Shown here: positions 37,252-46,258 of the stretch, in pieces
Position numbering within the stretch: the stretch's first letter is position 1
How the letters are laid out: every line of letters starts with the position of its first letter
Origin: Streptomyces sp. TSRI0107
GTDB lineage: Bacteria; Actinomycetota; Actinomycetes; Streptomycetales; Streptomycetaceae
Reading direction: 5' to 3'
Length of the DNA: 64,000 nt
Assembly: GCF_001905845.1 (NCBI RefSeq)
Contig: NZ_LIVZ01000012.1
Location: 248,001 to 312,000, forward strand
Notes under the pieces: generated by a model
Told to the model about the DNA's origin: nothing
What the model saw: the letters and a program-made list of their open reading frames with translations, nothing else
Databases searched by the model: none
Translations under genes and position numbers: made by a program

Positions 37252-39830
37252 CAGGCGATCCCGTCCAGCGGGGAGCCGACGGCGATGTCGGTACCCGAGT
37301 TCGGCGTGTACTCGTACCACTCGGCGATCACGGTGCCCTTCTCGCCGGGCAGCACGACGGGGAACGGGACGGTGGAGCCGTCGTGCGCGTGGTCGAGCCG
37401 CTGCACCATGATCCGGTCGGTGCCGACGACCGCCGTGACGGTCTGCGTCTCCTGTGTGCCCGGCCCGGCGTAGGCCCCGATGACGACCCGTGCCCCCACC
37501 CGGAACCCCGTGACGGACTCCACCTTGAGCGTCACCGGGTGCCGGCTCGGGCCGGCCGTGGACGTGGACCGCGTGACGACCGCGTCGGCGGGCCGGTGGG
37601 TGTCCGCGCCCGGGTTCGCCGGCGGGATGCCGGGGTAGTGGCGGTCGTCGTAGGCGGCGATCTCCTGGGCGATGGTCAGATAGGGCTCGCCGGGGTCGTG
37701 GTCGTAGTCGGTGAAGCCGCTCTCGGCGAAGCGCAGCCAGCGCGTCTCCCAGCCCTTGCGCACGGTCAGCACGACCCGGGCGCTGCCCGCCCGCAGGAAC
37801 GCCTGCCGGGTGGGGTCCGGGTGCTGCACCGACCGTACGAAGTCCCAGCTGTCCGGGGTGTCCCAGAAGTACGAGTACAGGAACGTGACGACGCTCTCCC
37901 ACTCGATGGCCTGGTTGACGAACCGTACGGCGTTCTCGTGCGCGGTGACGGCCGCCAGCTGGGTCTCCGTCAGCTCCAGCCTGTTCGCGGTGAAGCCGAT
38001 CCCGTACCGGGTGTCCTCGCTCGCGGCGGCGAACGCGCCGATCGTGGTGTCGTCCATGTACGCGTACGACACGCCGGCGATGAACCGGATCACCGCCTTC
38101 ATGACCTCGTCGCTCTCCTCCCGGCGCAGGGTCAGCGTGTCGACCCCCGCGAGCCGGTCCTCCAGAGCGGTGATCCGCGCGGCGATGTCCTGCTGCTCCA
38201 CGAAGTAGCGCGTCTGGGCGGCGTTGTAGAGCGCGTTCCACACGTCGGAACGCCACTGCGCGTACGCCTCCGCGGTCGGCCGCAGCCGGACGGTCAGCTG
38301 GATGGACTGGACCGACACCTCGTCCCAGAAGAACACCACGACCGGCGATCCGGTCACGCCCTCCAGGAAGTTGCCGCCGTCCCCGTCCCGTTTCAGCACC
38401 TCACCCGGGTCGAACGCCTTCTCGTCACTGGAGAACGCCTCGAAGGGCAGCGTCGTGCCCTCGATCGTGAAGCGGCCCATCTTGTCCTTGTACCGGGTCA
38501 TCCGGCCGGCGATGGTGACGTCGACGACCTCCTGACCGTCCGGCAGATCCAGCGTGCGGCTGGTGACGGCACGGTCGTTCGGCAGGCCGCCGTCGTGCGC
38601 CCGGAACGTCTTCGGCGCGTGGAAGCGGGGCGGCAGCGGCACGTTCTGGGCGCCGTACGCGTCCGCGAGCACCAGGTAGTGCGGCTGGGTCTCGCCGGCC
38701 CGCACCTCCTCGGTGATGTCGCTGTGCGGGACGTTGAAGGTGAAGGGGCCGAGCCTGTTCCTGAGCTGCTCCAGTTCCCGGTGCGCCCGGCGCATCGCCG
38801 CGCCGGGCTCGGGGATCACGATGTCGTAGGTGAGCCGCAGCCCGTACCGGTAGAGCCGGACCCGCCACTTCCGCATCAGGCTGAAGTAGTCGATCCGGAT
38901 CGGGTCGGTGGTGCTGGGGTTGCGCAGCCTGCGGGTGACCGTCTCCTCCCTGCCGCTCACCGACTTCACGGAGATGGTGACCTTGTGCTCCTGCTTCGAC
39001 CGCGACGAGGCCTTCCGGGTCAGCTCCGTCGCGTGCTTGCGGCTGTCGTTCGCCGACTGGGACTCGGAGCTCTGGGAGGTGAACCCGGAACTCGCGGAGC
39101 CGGAGATCACCGGGATGCCGCCGGACACCGTGCCCGTGACGTTGAACTGGTTCGAGTGCTGCTGCTGCGAGGTGACCGACTGGGACAGCTCCGTGTTGTC
39201 CGTGACGCCGGTCTCGCTGACGTTCTCCAGCGAGTCGGTGACGATCGAGGTGAACTCCTTGCTCTGCACCGACCATTCCTTCTCGACGACCGCCGTCTCC
39301 TCCAGCGGCGCCAGCGGAACGGTGGCGATCAGCTCACCGCGCTCGATGCCCGCGGGAGCCATCTCCAGCCGTTCGAGGTTGAGCATGCCGAGCGGGGACC
39401 GCGCGGTGTTGGCGGCCAGCCCGGCGAGCGCGGCGGCGGTCACCCGGGCGGCCCGTGCGCCCGCCGCACTCGTCCGTACGGTCGTCAACGCCTCGCCGAA
39501 GGCGCGCAGTTCCGCCACGTCCACCCCGGCCAGGGCGGCTCCCGGCGGGGCCGTCTCACCGGGCTCCGTCTCGTAGGTGCTCAGCACCTCCAGGACGTCC
39601 TCGGACACCCGCCCGAGCCGCCCCGCCGCCGCGACCTCGCCCGGCCGCAGCCCCAGCTGCCGCACGAACCCCCGCTTGGCCAGTGCCCGGCCGGGATCGG
39701 AGACCGGCACGTCCAGCGGTACGAGGGTGGCCTTGGCGACGCTGCGGGCGGCGCTCTCCAGCACGGGCGGTGCCACGGCGCCGGCAGCGCGCCCGCCCTC
39801 GTCCACCGGCGGCTGATCCGTGCTCGTCAT
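37251..39830 (-). CDS. Large hypothetical protein, 859 aa, partner of pretoxin-like protein
   Basis: I do not recognise this protein's family. No signal peptide or membrane span is visible. Residues 1-170 are Ala/Leu-rich and helical. About 195-285 is a Ser/Thr/Gln/Asn-rich region (NVSETGVTDNTELSQSVTSQ). The rest is beta-rich with a conserved-looking core around RIDYFSLMRKWRVRLYRYGL and YDIVIPEPGAAM, a small helical region (about 570-620), and beta domains to the end (TVIAEWYEYTPNSGTDIAVG). It could be a carrier, structural or effector protein. ATG 39830 has GGGAGCAG upstream. It is translationally coupled to the 494-aa gene, so the products probably act together. Confidence 0.6.
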   Translation of the reverse strand: MTSTDQPPVDEGGRAAGAVAPPVLESAARSVAKATLVPLDVPVSDPGRALAKRGFVRQLGLRPGEVAAAGRLGRVSEDVLEVLSTYETEPGETAPPGAALAGVDVAELRAFGEALTTVRTSAAGARAARVTAAALAGLAANTARSPLGMLNLERLEMAPAGIERGELIATVPLAPLEETAVVEKEWSVQSKEFTSIVTDSLENVSETGVTDNTELSQSVTSQQQHSNQFNVTGTVSGGIPVISGSASSGFTSQSSESQSANDSRKHATELTRKASSRSKQEHKVTISVKSVSGREETVTRRLRNPSTTDPIRIDYFSLMRKWRVRLYRYGLRLTYDIVIPEPGAAMRRAHRELEQLRNRLGPFTFNVPHSDITEEVRAGETQPHYLVLADAYGAQNVPLPPRFHAPKTFRAHDGGLPNDRAVTSRTLDLPDGQEVVDVTIAGRMTRYKDKMGRFTIEGTTLPFEAFSSDEKAFDPGEVLKRDGDGGNFLEGVTGSPVVVFFWDEVSVQSIQLTVRLRPTAEAYAQWRSDVWNALYNAAQTRYFVEQQDIAARITALEDRLAGVDTLTLRREESDEVMKAVIRFIAGVSYAYMDDTTIGAFAAASEDTRYGIGFTANRLELTETQLAAVTAHENAVRFVNQAIEWESVVTFLYSYFWDTPDSWDFVRSVQHPDPTRQAFLRAGSARVVLTVRKGWETRWLRFAESGFTDYDHDPGEPYLTIAQEIAAYDDRHYPGIPPANPGADTHRPADAVVTRSTSTAGPSRHPVTLKVESVTGFRVGARVVIGAYAGPGTQETQTVTAVVGTDRIMVQRLDHAHDGSTVPFPVVLPGEKGTVIAEWYEYTPNSGTDIAVGSPLDGIA

Positions 39831-39973
39831 GACGCTGCTCCCGGGCGAAGGTCGGTCGGTCCCGGGAACAAGCATGTGGCGCGGCCGACGACAGAGGGGA
39901 GGGCGTGCCAGGCGCACTCGGGGAGCGCCTGAGGCGCCGTGGGAGGACGTGACGAGGCGCGTCCTCCACGTCG

Positions 39974-40267
39974 TCAGCGCCAGTCGCCCGTGAGCCAGGC
40001 GAGCAGGCGCGGATCGGACTCGCCGTCGCAGCGCACCGCCTCGATCGTGAAGACCCGGGTGGTCGCGATCGTCGTCAACGTGCGGTCGAGGTCGCCGGTG
40101 ACGTCACCGGGCTCCCCGACCGTCACGGGGCCGTCGGCCACGGCACCCGGCTCCGGGACGTCACAGCCGACACCGGGCAGCGGCTGACCCAGGTACCAGC
40201 CGCCGACGAACACGGCGTACAGGACGGCGGCGGCGCCCAGACGGCGCGGGGTTATCCAGGTAGGCAC
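39974..40267 (-). CDS. Small membrane-anchored hypothetical protein, 97 aa
   Basis: From GTG 40267 (GGAAGA upstream) the product has a basic N-terminus, one membrane span (about residues 10-27, LGAAAVLYAVFVGGWYLG) and an extracytoplasmic domain with two Cys (GCDV and RCDG) likely to form a disulfide. The family is not recognised. It lies 34 bp after the STAND ATPase gene and 143 bp before the 859-aa gene on the same strand, so it is probably in the same operon. A role as an immunity or accessory protein is possible but only inferred. Confidence 0.55.
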   Translation of the reverse strand: MPTWITPRRLGAAAVLYAVFVGGWYLGQPLPGVGCDVPEPGAVADGPVTVGEPGDVTGDLDRTLTTIATTRVFTIEAVRCDGESDPRLLAWLTGDWR

Positions 40268-40301
40268 GCCAAGCAGTCTTCCACAGCGCCGAGTTGGACG
40301 A

Positions 40302-42689
40302 TCAGGCATGCGCCTGCAACGCCGCGATGCCTTCGTGGGCCAGCGCCTCCGCGTACCGGTTGCCCAGCCTCGGGGCCAGCTCCAGTGCCTCCCGGTGCAG
40401 CCGCAGGGCCTCCTCGGGCAGGCCCGCGAGCCGGCACGTCTCGGCGTAGCCGTTCAGGTAGTGGATCTTCCAGTGCTCCTCGAACAGCTCGTCGAGCAGC
40501 GTGAACGCCTCCCGGTGGCTGGCCAGCGCCTCCTCGTACCGGCCCATCTGCCGCTGCGCCACGCCCAGGCAGTTCAGACACCACGCCTGGTTGTCGAGGT
40601 GACCGTCGTCGCGGGCGATGGCCAGCGCCCGGCGCAGGTGTTCCGCCGCCTCGTCGGGCTCCTCCCCGGCGATGGCCACGCCGAGCGTGATCCGGGCCGT
40701 CAGCGCGGGCGGCCAGGCCGGGTCGGTGTGCGGGACGGCCAGCACCTCCCGGGCCCGGCGCGCCGCCTCCTCCCGGTGCCCCAGCTGCAGCGTCGCCCAG
40801 GCCTCGGCCGCCGCCGCGTGGGCCGCGCCCGCCGGGGAACCGGCCTTCCCGTACAGCCGGCCCGCCAGCCGGAAGAGCTCCAGGGGCTCCTCCACGTGTC
40901 CCGCGTCCCAGCTCAGATAGCCACGGCGCATGGCCAGTTCGGCCTCCGCCGGAGTGTCCGGCGTCCCGGACAGCGCGCGGGCGGCCGCCTCGTACGCGGC
41001 GGTGGCCTCCGCCATCCGGCCCGCGTTGTACCGCGCGAAACCCAGGTCGCTGTGGGCCTCGGCCAGGCGCAGCGGATCACCCAGACGCTCGGCGGCGGCC
41101 AGCGACCGCTCGAAGAGGACGTTGAGATGCGTCGTGCCGCAGCGCCGCGCGAAGTACGCCCGCAGAAAACGCGGCAGCTCGCACACATGCTCGTCCGCGC
41201 CCACGGCGGCGGCCGTCTCGAAAGCGGCGATCAGGTTGCCGTATTCCCTGGTGAACCACGCGAAGGCCGTGTTCTTGTCCCGGAACCGCGGCAGCGCGGC
41301 CGGCGGCAGTCCGGCGGAGGGCGGCCGGCCCGTCGACACGAACGGCATCGCGGCGTCGGCGGCGGCCGCCGCGTGCACGTAGTAGTCGAGCACCCGGCGC
41401 AGTGCCCGCTCCCGCTCGGCCGCCGGGTCCTGTTCCGCCGAGGTCCGGCGCGCGTGCTGGTGCACCAGGTCGTGCAGCCGGTAGCGGTCCGCCGTCGGCT
41501 GCTGGACGAGATGCGCGTCGAGCAGGTCCTCCAGCATCGCCCGGGCATCGCGCAGCGGTACGTCCGCCAGCGCCGCGACCACGTACTCGTCGAAGGACGC
41601 CCCGGGCAGCAGACCCAGCATCCGGAACAGCCGGGCCTGCGACCGGTTCAGCTGCCGCACCGACATGGCGAACGCGGTGTCGAACTCGCTCGCGCCCTCG
41701 GCCATCCGCTCGACGAGGACGCCCACCGTCCAGCCCGGCCGGTGCCGCAGCCGAGCCGCCGCCAGCCGCAGGGCCAGCGGCAGCCGGCCGCACAGCCGCA
41801 GCACCTCGGCGGCGGACCGCGGGTCGCGGCCGAGCCTGCCGTCGGGGCCGCCGGAGTCACCGCTGGCCCGGGCCAGCAGCTCCGCGCTCTCCTGCTCGGT
41901 CAGCACGTCCAGCGACACCGGGGGCACCTCGTCCAGCCCGACGAGCCGGTTGCGGCTGGTGATCAGGGCGACGGAAGGGCCGGCGCCGGGAAGCAGCGGA
42001 CGCACCTGGCCGGCGTCGGCGGCGTTGTCGAGCACCACGACGACCCGCCGGCGGGCCAGTTCCGCCCGCCAGCACGCGGCCAGCGGCTCGCCGCCCTCCT
42101 GCGGCACCCGCTCGGACGGGACGTCGAGCGCGCCGAGCAGCATCCGCAGCGCGGCGTCCGGGTCGAGCGGGGGCCGGCCCTCGGTGAACCCGTGCAGATC
42201 CACGTAGAGCTGGGCGTCCGGGAAGTCGGCGGCGAGCCGGTGCGCGGCGTGCACCGCGAGACAGGTCTTGCCGACGCCCGCCATCCCGTCGACGGAGACG
42301 GCGCGGTGGCTTTCGATCGCGGCGAACACGGCGGCCAGCCGCTCCTCGCGCCCGGTGAAGTCGGGCACGTCACGCGGCAGGTCGTTGCGCGGCACCGGCC
42401 GGGCCTGGCGGCTGCTCCGCGGCGGCGCCGGCAACGGGTTCGAGGTGCGTTCCCACAGCGGCCGCAGCGGGCGCGGGTCACGCTTGACGAGACGGCACAG
42501 GGCGACCACGGCGGGCCAGGGCGGCACGGTCTGCCCGTTGAGGTAGCGCGACAGCGACGACGAACTGAGGCCGGTGTCCCGCGCCAGCGCCCGTACGCCG
42601 AGCCCCGACAGTTCCTGGAGCAGACGCAGCCGCGCCGCCAGCTCGTCCTGCGGGCCGGCCTGCGCCGCCCGTCCCTGCACGTCGTCCAC
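40302..42689 (-). CDS. HTH-NB-ARC-TPR (STAND) regulatory ATPase
   Basis: A 795-aa protein from GTG 42689 (GGGGGAACA upstream). Residues 15-80 form an XRE-like HTH (LGVRALARDTGLSSSSLSRY). An NB-ARC ATPase domain follows, with Walker A GMAGVGKT (135-142), Walker B RVVVVLDNAAD (about 226-236) and the GLPL-like GRLPLALRLA. The C-terminal half (about 540-795) is TPR repeats, e.g. GRYEEALASHREAFTLLDEL. The plan is like AfsR-type and other streptomycete STAND regulators, in which ligand or protein binding to the TPRs triggers ATP-dependent assembly. It heads a minus-strand gene series including the pretoxin-like pair, and is divergent from a CMD-family gene. Confidence 0.87.
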   Translation of the reverse strand: MDDVQGRAAQAGPQDELAARLRLLQELSGLGVRALARDTGLSSSSLSRYLNGQTVPPWPAVVALCRLVKRDPRPLRPLWERTSNPLPAPPRSSRQARPVPRNDLPRDVPDFTGREERLAAVFAAIESHRAVSVDGMAGVGKTCLAVHAAHRLAADFPDAQLYVDLHGFTEGRPPLDPDAALRMLLGALDVPSERVPQEGGEPLAACWRAELARRRVVVVLDNAADAGQVRPLLPGAGPSVALITSRNRLVGLDEVPPVSLDVLTEQESAELLARASGDSGGPDGRLGRDPRSAAEVLRLCGRLPLALRLAAARLRHRPGWTVGVLVERMAEGASEFDTAFAMSVRQLNRSQARLFRMLGLLPGASFDEYVVAALADVPLRDARAMLEDLLDAHLVQQPTADRYRLHDLVHQHARRTSAEQDPAAERERALRRVLDYYVHAAAAADAAMPFVSTGRPPSAGLPPAALPRFRDKNTAFAWFTREYGNLIAAFETAAAVGADEHVCELPRFLRAYFARRCGTTHLNVLFERSLAAAERLGDPLRLAEAHSDLGFARYNAGRMAEATAAYEAAARALSGTPDTPAEAELAMRRGYLSWDAGHVEEPLELFRLAGRLYGKAGSPAGAAHAAAAEAWATLQLGHREEAARRAREVLAVPHTDPAWPPALTARITLGVAIAGEEPDEAAEHLRRALAIARDDGHLDNQAWCLNCLGVAQRQMGRYEEALASHREAFTLLDELFEEHWKIHYLNGYAETCRLAGLPEEALRLHREALELAPRLGNRYAEALAHEGIAALQAHA

Positions 42690-42867
42690 TGTTCCCCCGC
42701 TTTTCCGTCCCGTCGCGGCAGAAGTCTTGCCAGCCAAGTCGCCGCTGGTCAAGGCTGTTTCGGCTGTCCCACGGTGTCCCATCGCCGTGGTCGCGGCACG
42801 CCGGCTCGGCTGTCATGGAGTCACGCCCCGAGGGAACGGGGCACCGACCGAAAGAGGTACCGACACC

Positions 42868-43323
42868 ATGCAGTCCCGTATGCAGAACCCCGCCGTCGTC
42901 CTGCCCGACGCGATGCAGCCCATCCAGCAGCTCCTCAAGGCCGCGCACTCCGGCGGCGTGGACGCGCAGACGCTGGAGCTGGTGCACCTTCGGGTCAGCC
43001 AGATCAACGGTTGCAGCGCCTGCGTCGACGGCGGCGCGAAGACGGCCCGCAAGGCCGGAGTGAGCGACGAGCGGCTGGCCACGGTCGCCGCCTGGCGGGA
43101 GGCCCCGTACTTCACCGAGGAGGAGCGGGCGGCGCTCACGCTGGCCGAGGCCGCGACGCGGCTCGCCGACCGTCCCGACGCGGTGAGCGACGAGGTCTGG
43201 GACACCGCCGCCACCTACTTCGACGAGAAGCAGCTCGCCTCGATCGTCCTGATGATCGGCGTCACCAACCTGTTCAACCGGCTCAACGCCACGACCCGTC
43301 AGATCGCCGGCGCCTGGGGCTGA
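42868..43323 (+). CDS. Carboxymuconolactone decarboxylase / AhpD-like peroxidase family protein
   Basis: A 151-aa all-helical protein with the AhpD redox motif Cys-x-x-Cys and nearby residues in INGCSACVDGGAK (about residues 48-60). This indicates alkylhydroperoxidase activity or thiol redox chemistry rather than ring decarboxylation. The ATG at 42868 follows AAAGAGG. It is divergent from the STAND gene and followed 52 bp later by a DUF1801 gene, probably one transcript. Confidence 0.88.
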   Translation: MQSRMQNPAVVLPDAMQPIQQLLKAAHSGGVDAQTLELVHLRVSQINGCSACVDGGAKTARKAGVSDERLATVAAWREAPYFTEEERAALTLAEAATRLADRPDAVSDEVWDTAATYFDEKQLASIVLMIGVTNLFNRLNATTRQIAGAWG

Positions 43324-43375
43324 ACCCCCGCGCCTCCACACACTCGACCATCCGCAGACCGTCAGGAGACCCGCT

Positions 43376-43840
43376 GTGAAGAACCGGACCGCCACCACCG
43401 ACGACAAGTCCTTCCAGGCATTCACCGACGAGGAGCGCGCCGCGATGAAGGAGCGCGCCAAGGAGATGAAGGCCTCCGCCCGCCGTGGCTCGCGCGCCGA
43501 CAAGGCGGCGGAGGACGAGGCCGCGGTGCTGGCCAAGATCGCCGAGATGGAGGAGGCGGACCGCACCATGGCCGAACGGCTGCACGCCGTGGTGAAGGCG
43601 AGCGCCCCGGACCTCAGGCCGAAGCTCTGGTACGGCATGCCTGCCTACGCCAAGGAGGGCAAGGTCGTCTGCTTCTTCCAGAGCGCGCAGAAGTTCAAGA
43701 GCCGGTACGCGACGCTCGGCTTCAGCGACCAGGCGAACCTCGACGACGGCGCCATGTGGCCGGCCTCCTACGCCCTGCGGGAGCTGACCGCCGCCGACGA
43801 GGCGCGGATCGGCGCGCTGGTGAAGCGGGCGGTGAGCTGA
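43376..43840 (+). CDS. DUF1801 family protein (YdhG/YdeI-like)
   Basis: A 154-aa protein. A highly charged N-terminal helical extension (about residues 15-60, MKERAKEMKASARRGSRADK) leads into the DUF1801 domain with LRPKLWYGMPAYAKEGKVVC and SRYATLGFSDQANLDDG. In Bacillus, relatives act as an intracellular iron chaperone, but function here is unknown. The GTG start follows AGGAGACC. It is the second gene after the AhpD-like protein and converges on the exopolysaccharide operon. Confidence 0.82.
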   Translation: MKNRTATTDDKSFQAFTDEERAAMKERAKEMKASARRGSRADKAAEDEAAVLAKIAEMEEADRTMAERLHAVVKASAPDLRPKLWYGMPAYAKEGKVVCFFQSAQKFKSRYATLGFSDQANLDDGAMWPASYALRELTAADEARIGALVKRAVS

Positions 43841-43857
43841 CCGGGGTGCCGGGCCGG

Positions 43858-44670
43858 TCAGCACGGCTTGCGCCAGACGTCCAGCTCCGGCTTCTTGAGC
43901 ATCGACGACAACCGCAGTTCCCGGGCCACCGGGCAGAAACGGGCCGGCGGCTCCGCGTACTCGACGTGGAAGACCGCCTTGCCCGCCGCGACGAACGGCT
44001 CGAGGAGCGCGCATTCGCCGTACTGGGCGCACTCCTCGTTGACCGCGAAGTCGAAGTCGTCCAGCAGCTGCGGAATCTGCGCCAGGTCGTTCTTGAGGCC
44101 CACGGCCAGACCCCGCTCGTGCGCGATGTCCGCGATCATCCGGTTGTACCGGAGCTGGTCGCGGGCCGTGAGCGGGAAGCCGGTGTCGTTGCCGTAGCCC
44201 TCGACGAGGTCCGGTTCCACCGCGTCGAAGCCCTTCTCCCGGCACATGTCGAACCGGCGTTCCATGATGGGACGCAGCACCGACAGCCGGCGGATGTCCA
44301 GCCAGCGTTCGCCGCGCCAGCCGTTGGGCTCGCCCAGCACCGAACGGGGGAAGTCGTCCCGGTCGGGCCGGAAGTCCTCCCAGGCACCGACGTTGACGTA
44401 ACAGATCACCTTGCGGCCGTCCCGGTGCAGGCGGGCCACGTCGGCGGCGGAGTTCTCGAAGCCGTCGATGTCGTAGACGGGCACGTCGACGGACGGGTCG
44501 ACCCTGCCGTCGAGCTGCCACTGCCAGGCCAGCCCCGGACTCGGCTGCCAGACGGGTCCGGCCGCGCGGCCAGCGCCGTCACCACCGTCACCGCCGTCGT
44601 CGCCACCCGAGCACGCGGCGAGGACGGCGAGCAGCACCAGGGCGACGACGGCCGGGACGAGCCGCCTCAC
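43858..44670 (-). CDS. Lipoprotein GH114 endo-alpha-1,4-polygalactosaminidase
   Basis: A 270-aa protein. A lipobox (LAVLAAC, Cys20) indicates a lipoprotein on the outer face of the membrane. The mature part is a TIM barrel of family GH114: VICYVNVGAWEDFRPDRDDF, then catalytic Glu152 in GFDAVEPDLVEGYGNDTGFP, and FAVNEECAQYGEC. GH114 enzymes cut alpha-1,4-linked galactosamine polymers; the fungal Ega3 acts on galactosaminogalactan. In this operon it would trim or process the exported polymer. The GTG start overlaps the upstream GH135 stop by 4 bp; it is the last gene of the operon. Confidence 0.88.
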   Translation of the reverse strand: MRRLVPAVVALVLLAVLAACSGGDDGGDGGDGAGRAAGPVWQPSPGLAWQWQLDGRVDPSVDVPVYDIDGFENSAADVARLHRDGRKVICYVNVGAWEDFRPDRDDFPRSVLGEPNGWRGERWLDIRRLSVLRPIMERRFDMCREKGFDAVEPDLVEGYGNDTGFPLTARDQLRYNRMIADIAHERGLAVGLKNDLAQIPQLLDDFDFAVNEECAQYGECALLEPFVAAGKAVFHVEYAEPPARFCPVARELRLSSMLKKPELDVWRKPC

Positions 44671-45329
44671 CGCTCGGCCTCGGCCAGCGCGGGCGTCAGC
44701 CGCGACCACGGGTTCGGCGGCTCTCCCGTCACCGGCCCGCACACCCCCGCGCCCCGCTCGCTCGCGGTGCGCACGGCGAGCGGCACGAGCGGCTCGGGCA
44801 CCCCGTACACGAGGTGGCAGAACCGCTCGGGCGGCTGCCGCGCGGTCCACGACGGGCGGCTGAACGTCGACACGTACGTGGACCAGGGACCCTCGAACGT
44901 GACGGTCAGGTCGGCGAGCCGCGCATAGCCCGGAGCGGGATGGACGCCCGGGTTGAGGACCACGGTCGAGACACCGAGCCGGCGGACGGAACGCACCAGC
45001 CGACGACAGGCCGGCAACCCGTGCGGCGCCGCGGTCACCTGGTCGAGGAAGCAGCCGTCCACGCCGTACCACTCCTGGTGCCGGCGCAGATCGGCGGTGA
45101 TCCGCACCGCGTCGCGCGCCCCGTAGTCCGTGTCGACGTAGCCGAGCAGCCGGGCGCCCGCCGCGCGCAGCGCCCCCGCCGCGGCGACGAACGCCGGATC
45201 CGGGGCCTCGCCCGGCCCGTTCGCGGGGTTCAGCACGACGCCGTAGGTCCGCGCCGCGCAGGTGATGAGCCGGTGCCACGCCGCGGGATCCTCGGCGGGA
45301 TGGACGTACAGCGGGATCAGCAGGCTCAC
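44667..45329 (-). CDS. Spherulation-specific family 4 / GH135-like (Sph3-type) protein
   Basis: A 220-aa TIM-barrel protein. SLLIPLYVHPAEDPAAWHRL, then YGVVLNPANGPGEAPDPAFV, LLGYVDTDYGARD and the acidic YGVDGCFLDQV are the conserved blocks of the spherulin-4 family, which includes the fungal Sph3 hydrolase (GH135) acting on GalNAc-containing polymers. No signal peptide is visible, unusual for the family, so it may act in the cytoplasm or be exported by an unknown route. The GTG start at 45329 overlaps the upstream SDR stop by 4 bp. Confidence 0.83.
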   Translation of the reverse strand: MSLLIPLYVHPAEDPAAWHRLITCAARTYGVVLNPANGPGEAPDPAFVAAAGALRAAGARLLGYVDTDYGARDAVRITADLRRHQEWYGVDGCFLDQVTAAPHGLPACRRLVRSVRRLGVSTVVLNPGVHPAPGYARLADLTVTFEGPWSTYVSTFSRPSWTARQPPERFCHLVYGVPEPLVPLAVRTASERGAGVCGPVTGEPPNPWSRLTPALAEAER

Positions 45330-46252
45330 GACGACGGTACCCCTTCGGCGGCGCGGGCCGGGGCGGCCGCCGCCGCCCACAGCGCCGCCACCGACGCGTC
45401 GAGCGAGTGGGACGGCCGCCAGCCGAGGGCGTCACCCGCGGCGGTGATGTCGGAACACTGCCACGACACCTGCGCCGACCGCGCGGACCCGCCCCCGCCC
45501 GCCTCGACGATCCGGCCCCGGAAACCCGCCACGCCCGCCAGCGCCCGCACCAGCTCACGCACCGGCACCGCGGCGCCGCCGCCGATGTTGAGCACCGGCG
45601 GGAGCGGCCCGGCGGCGGTGGCCGCGAGCCGGGCCGCCTCCGCCACGTCGCGTACGTCGACGAAGTCGCGGTGCGCGGACAGGTCACCGAGCCGCAGCAC
45701 CGCGTCCGGATCGTCCCCGGCGTCCGCGAGCAGCGCGGCGACCCGGCCGGGCAGCCCGGTGGGCGGGGCTCCCGGACCGACCGGGTTCCCCACCCGCAGC
45801 ACCACCGCGTCCAGCCCCGACGCGGTCACCGCCACCGTGCCCGCCAGCTTCGTCGCACCGTACGGGCCCGCCGGACGGGTCGGCGCCGACTCCGGCACCC
45901 GTTCACCCGGTGTGCCGGGGCCGTACTCGGCGGCCGAGCCCAAATGGACCAGGCGCGCCGCGGGGGCCGCCTCCCGCAGCGCCGCGCACAGCACGGCCGG
46001 GCCACGGGCGTTCACCTCCGCGAGGGTGACCGCGTCACCGCCGGTCGCGCCCGCGCAGTTGACGACGGCGTCCGGCGCGGCCGATTCCAGCGCCCGCGCC
46101 AGGTCCCGCGGTCGGTCGGCCGCGAGGTCGACGGCGACGTCGGCGCCGGGGGAGCGGCCGGCGACGAGCACCCGCGTGTCCGGCAGGGCACGCAGCCCCG
46201 CCACGACGTGCCCGCCCAGGTAGCCGGTGGCGCCGAGAACCAGGATGCGCAT
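45326..46252 (-). CDS. NAD(P)-dependent epimerase/reductase (SDR family)
   Basis: A 308-aa extended SDR. Rossmann motif ILVLGATGYLGGHV (residues 3-16) and the catalytic YxxxK in GPYGATKLAG (about 131-140) are clear; the substrate-binding half includes GNPVGPG. It most likely reduces or epimerises an NDP-4-keto sugar. Placed after a nucleotidyltransferase and a 4,6-dehydratase, it could finish an NDP-6-deoxy-amino-sugar precursor for the polymer. Substrate is inferred from context only. The stop overlaps the GH135 start. Confidence 0.83.
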   Translation of the reverse strand: MRILVLGATGYLGGHVVAGLRALPDTRVLVAGRSPGADVAVDLAADRPRDLARALESAAPDAVVNCAGATGGDAVTLAEVNARGPAVLCAALREAAPAARLVHLGSAAEYGPGTPGERVPESAPTRPAGPYGATKLAGTVAVTASGLDAVVLRVGNPVGPGAPPTGLPGRVAALLADAGDDPDAVLRLGDLSAHRDFVDVRDVAEAARLAATAAGPLPPVLNIGGGAAVPVRELVRALAGVAGFRGRIVEAGGGGSARSAQVSWQCSDITAAGDALGWRPSHSLDASVAALWAAAAAPARAAEGVPSS

Positions 46253-46258
46253 ACGTGC

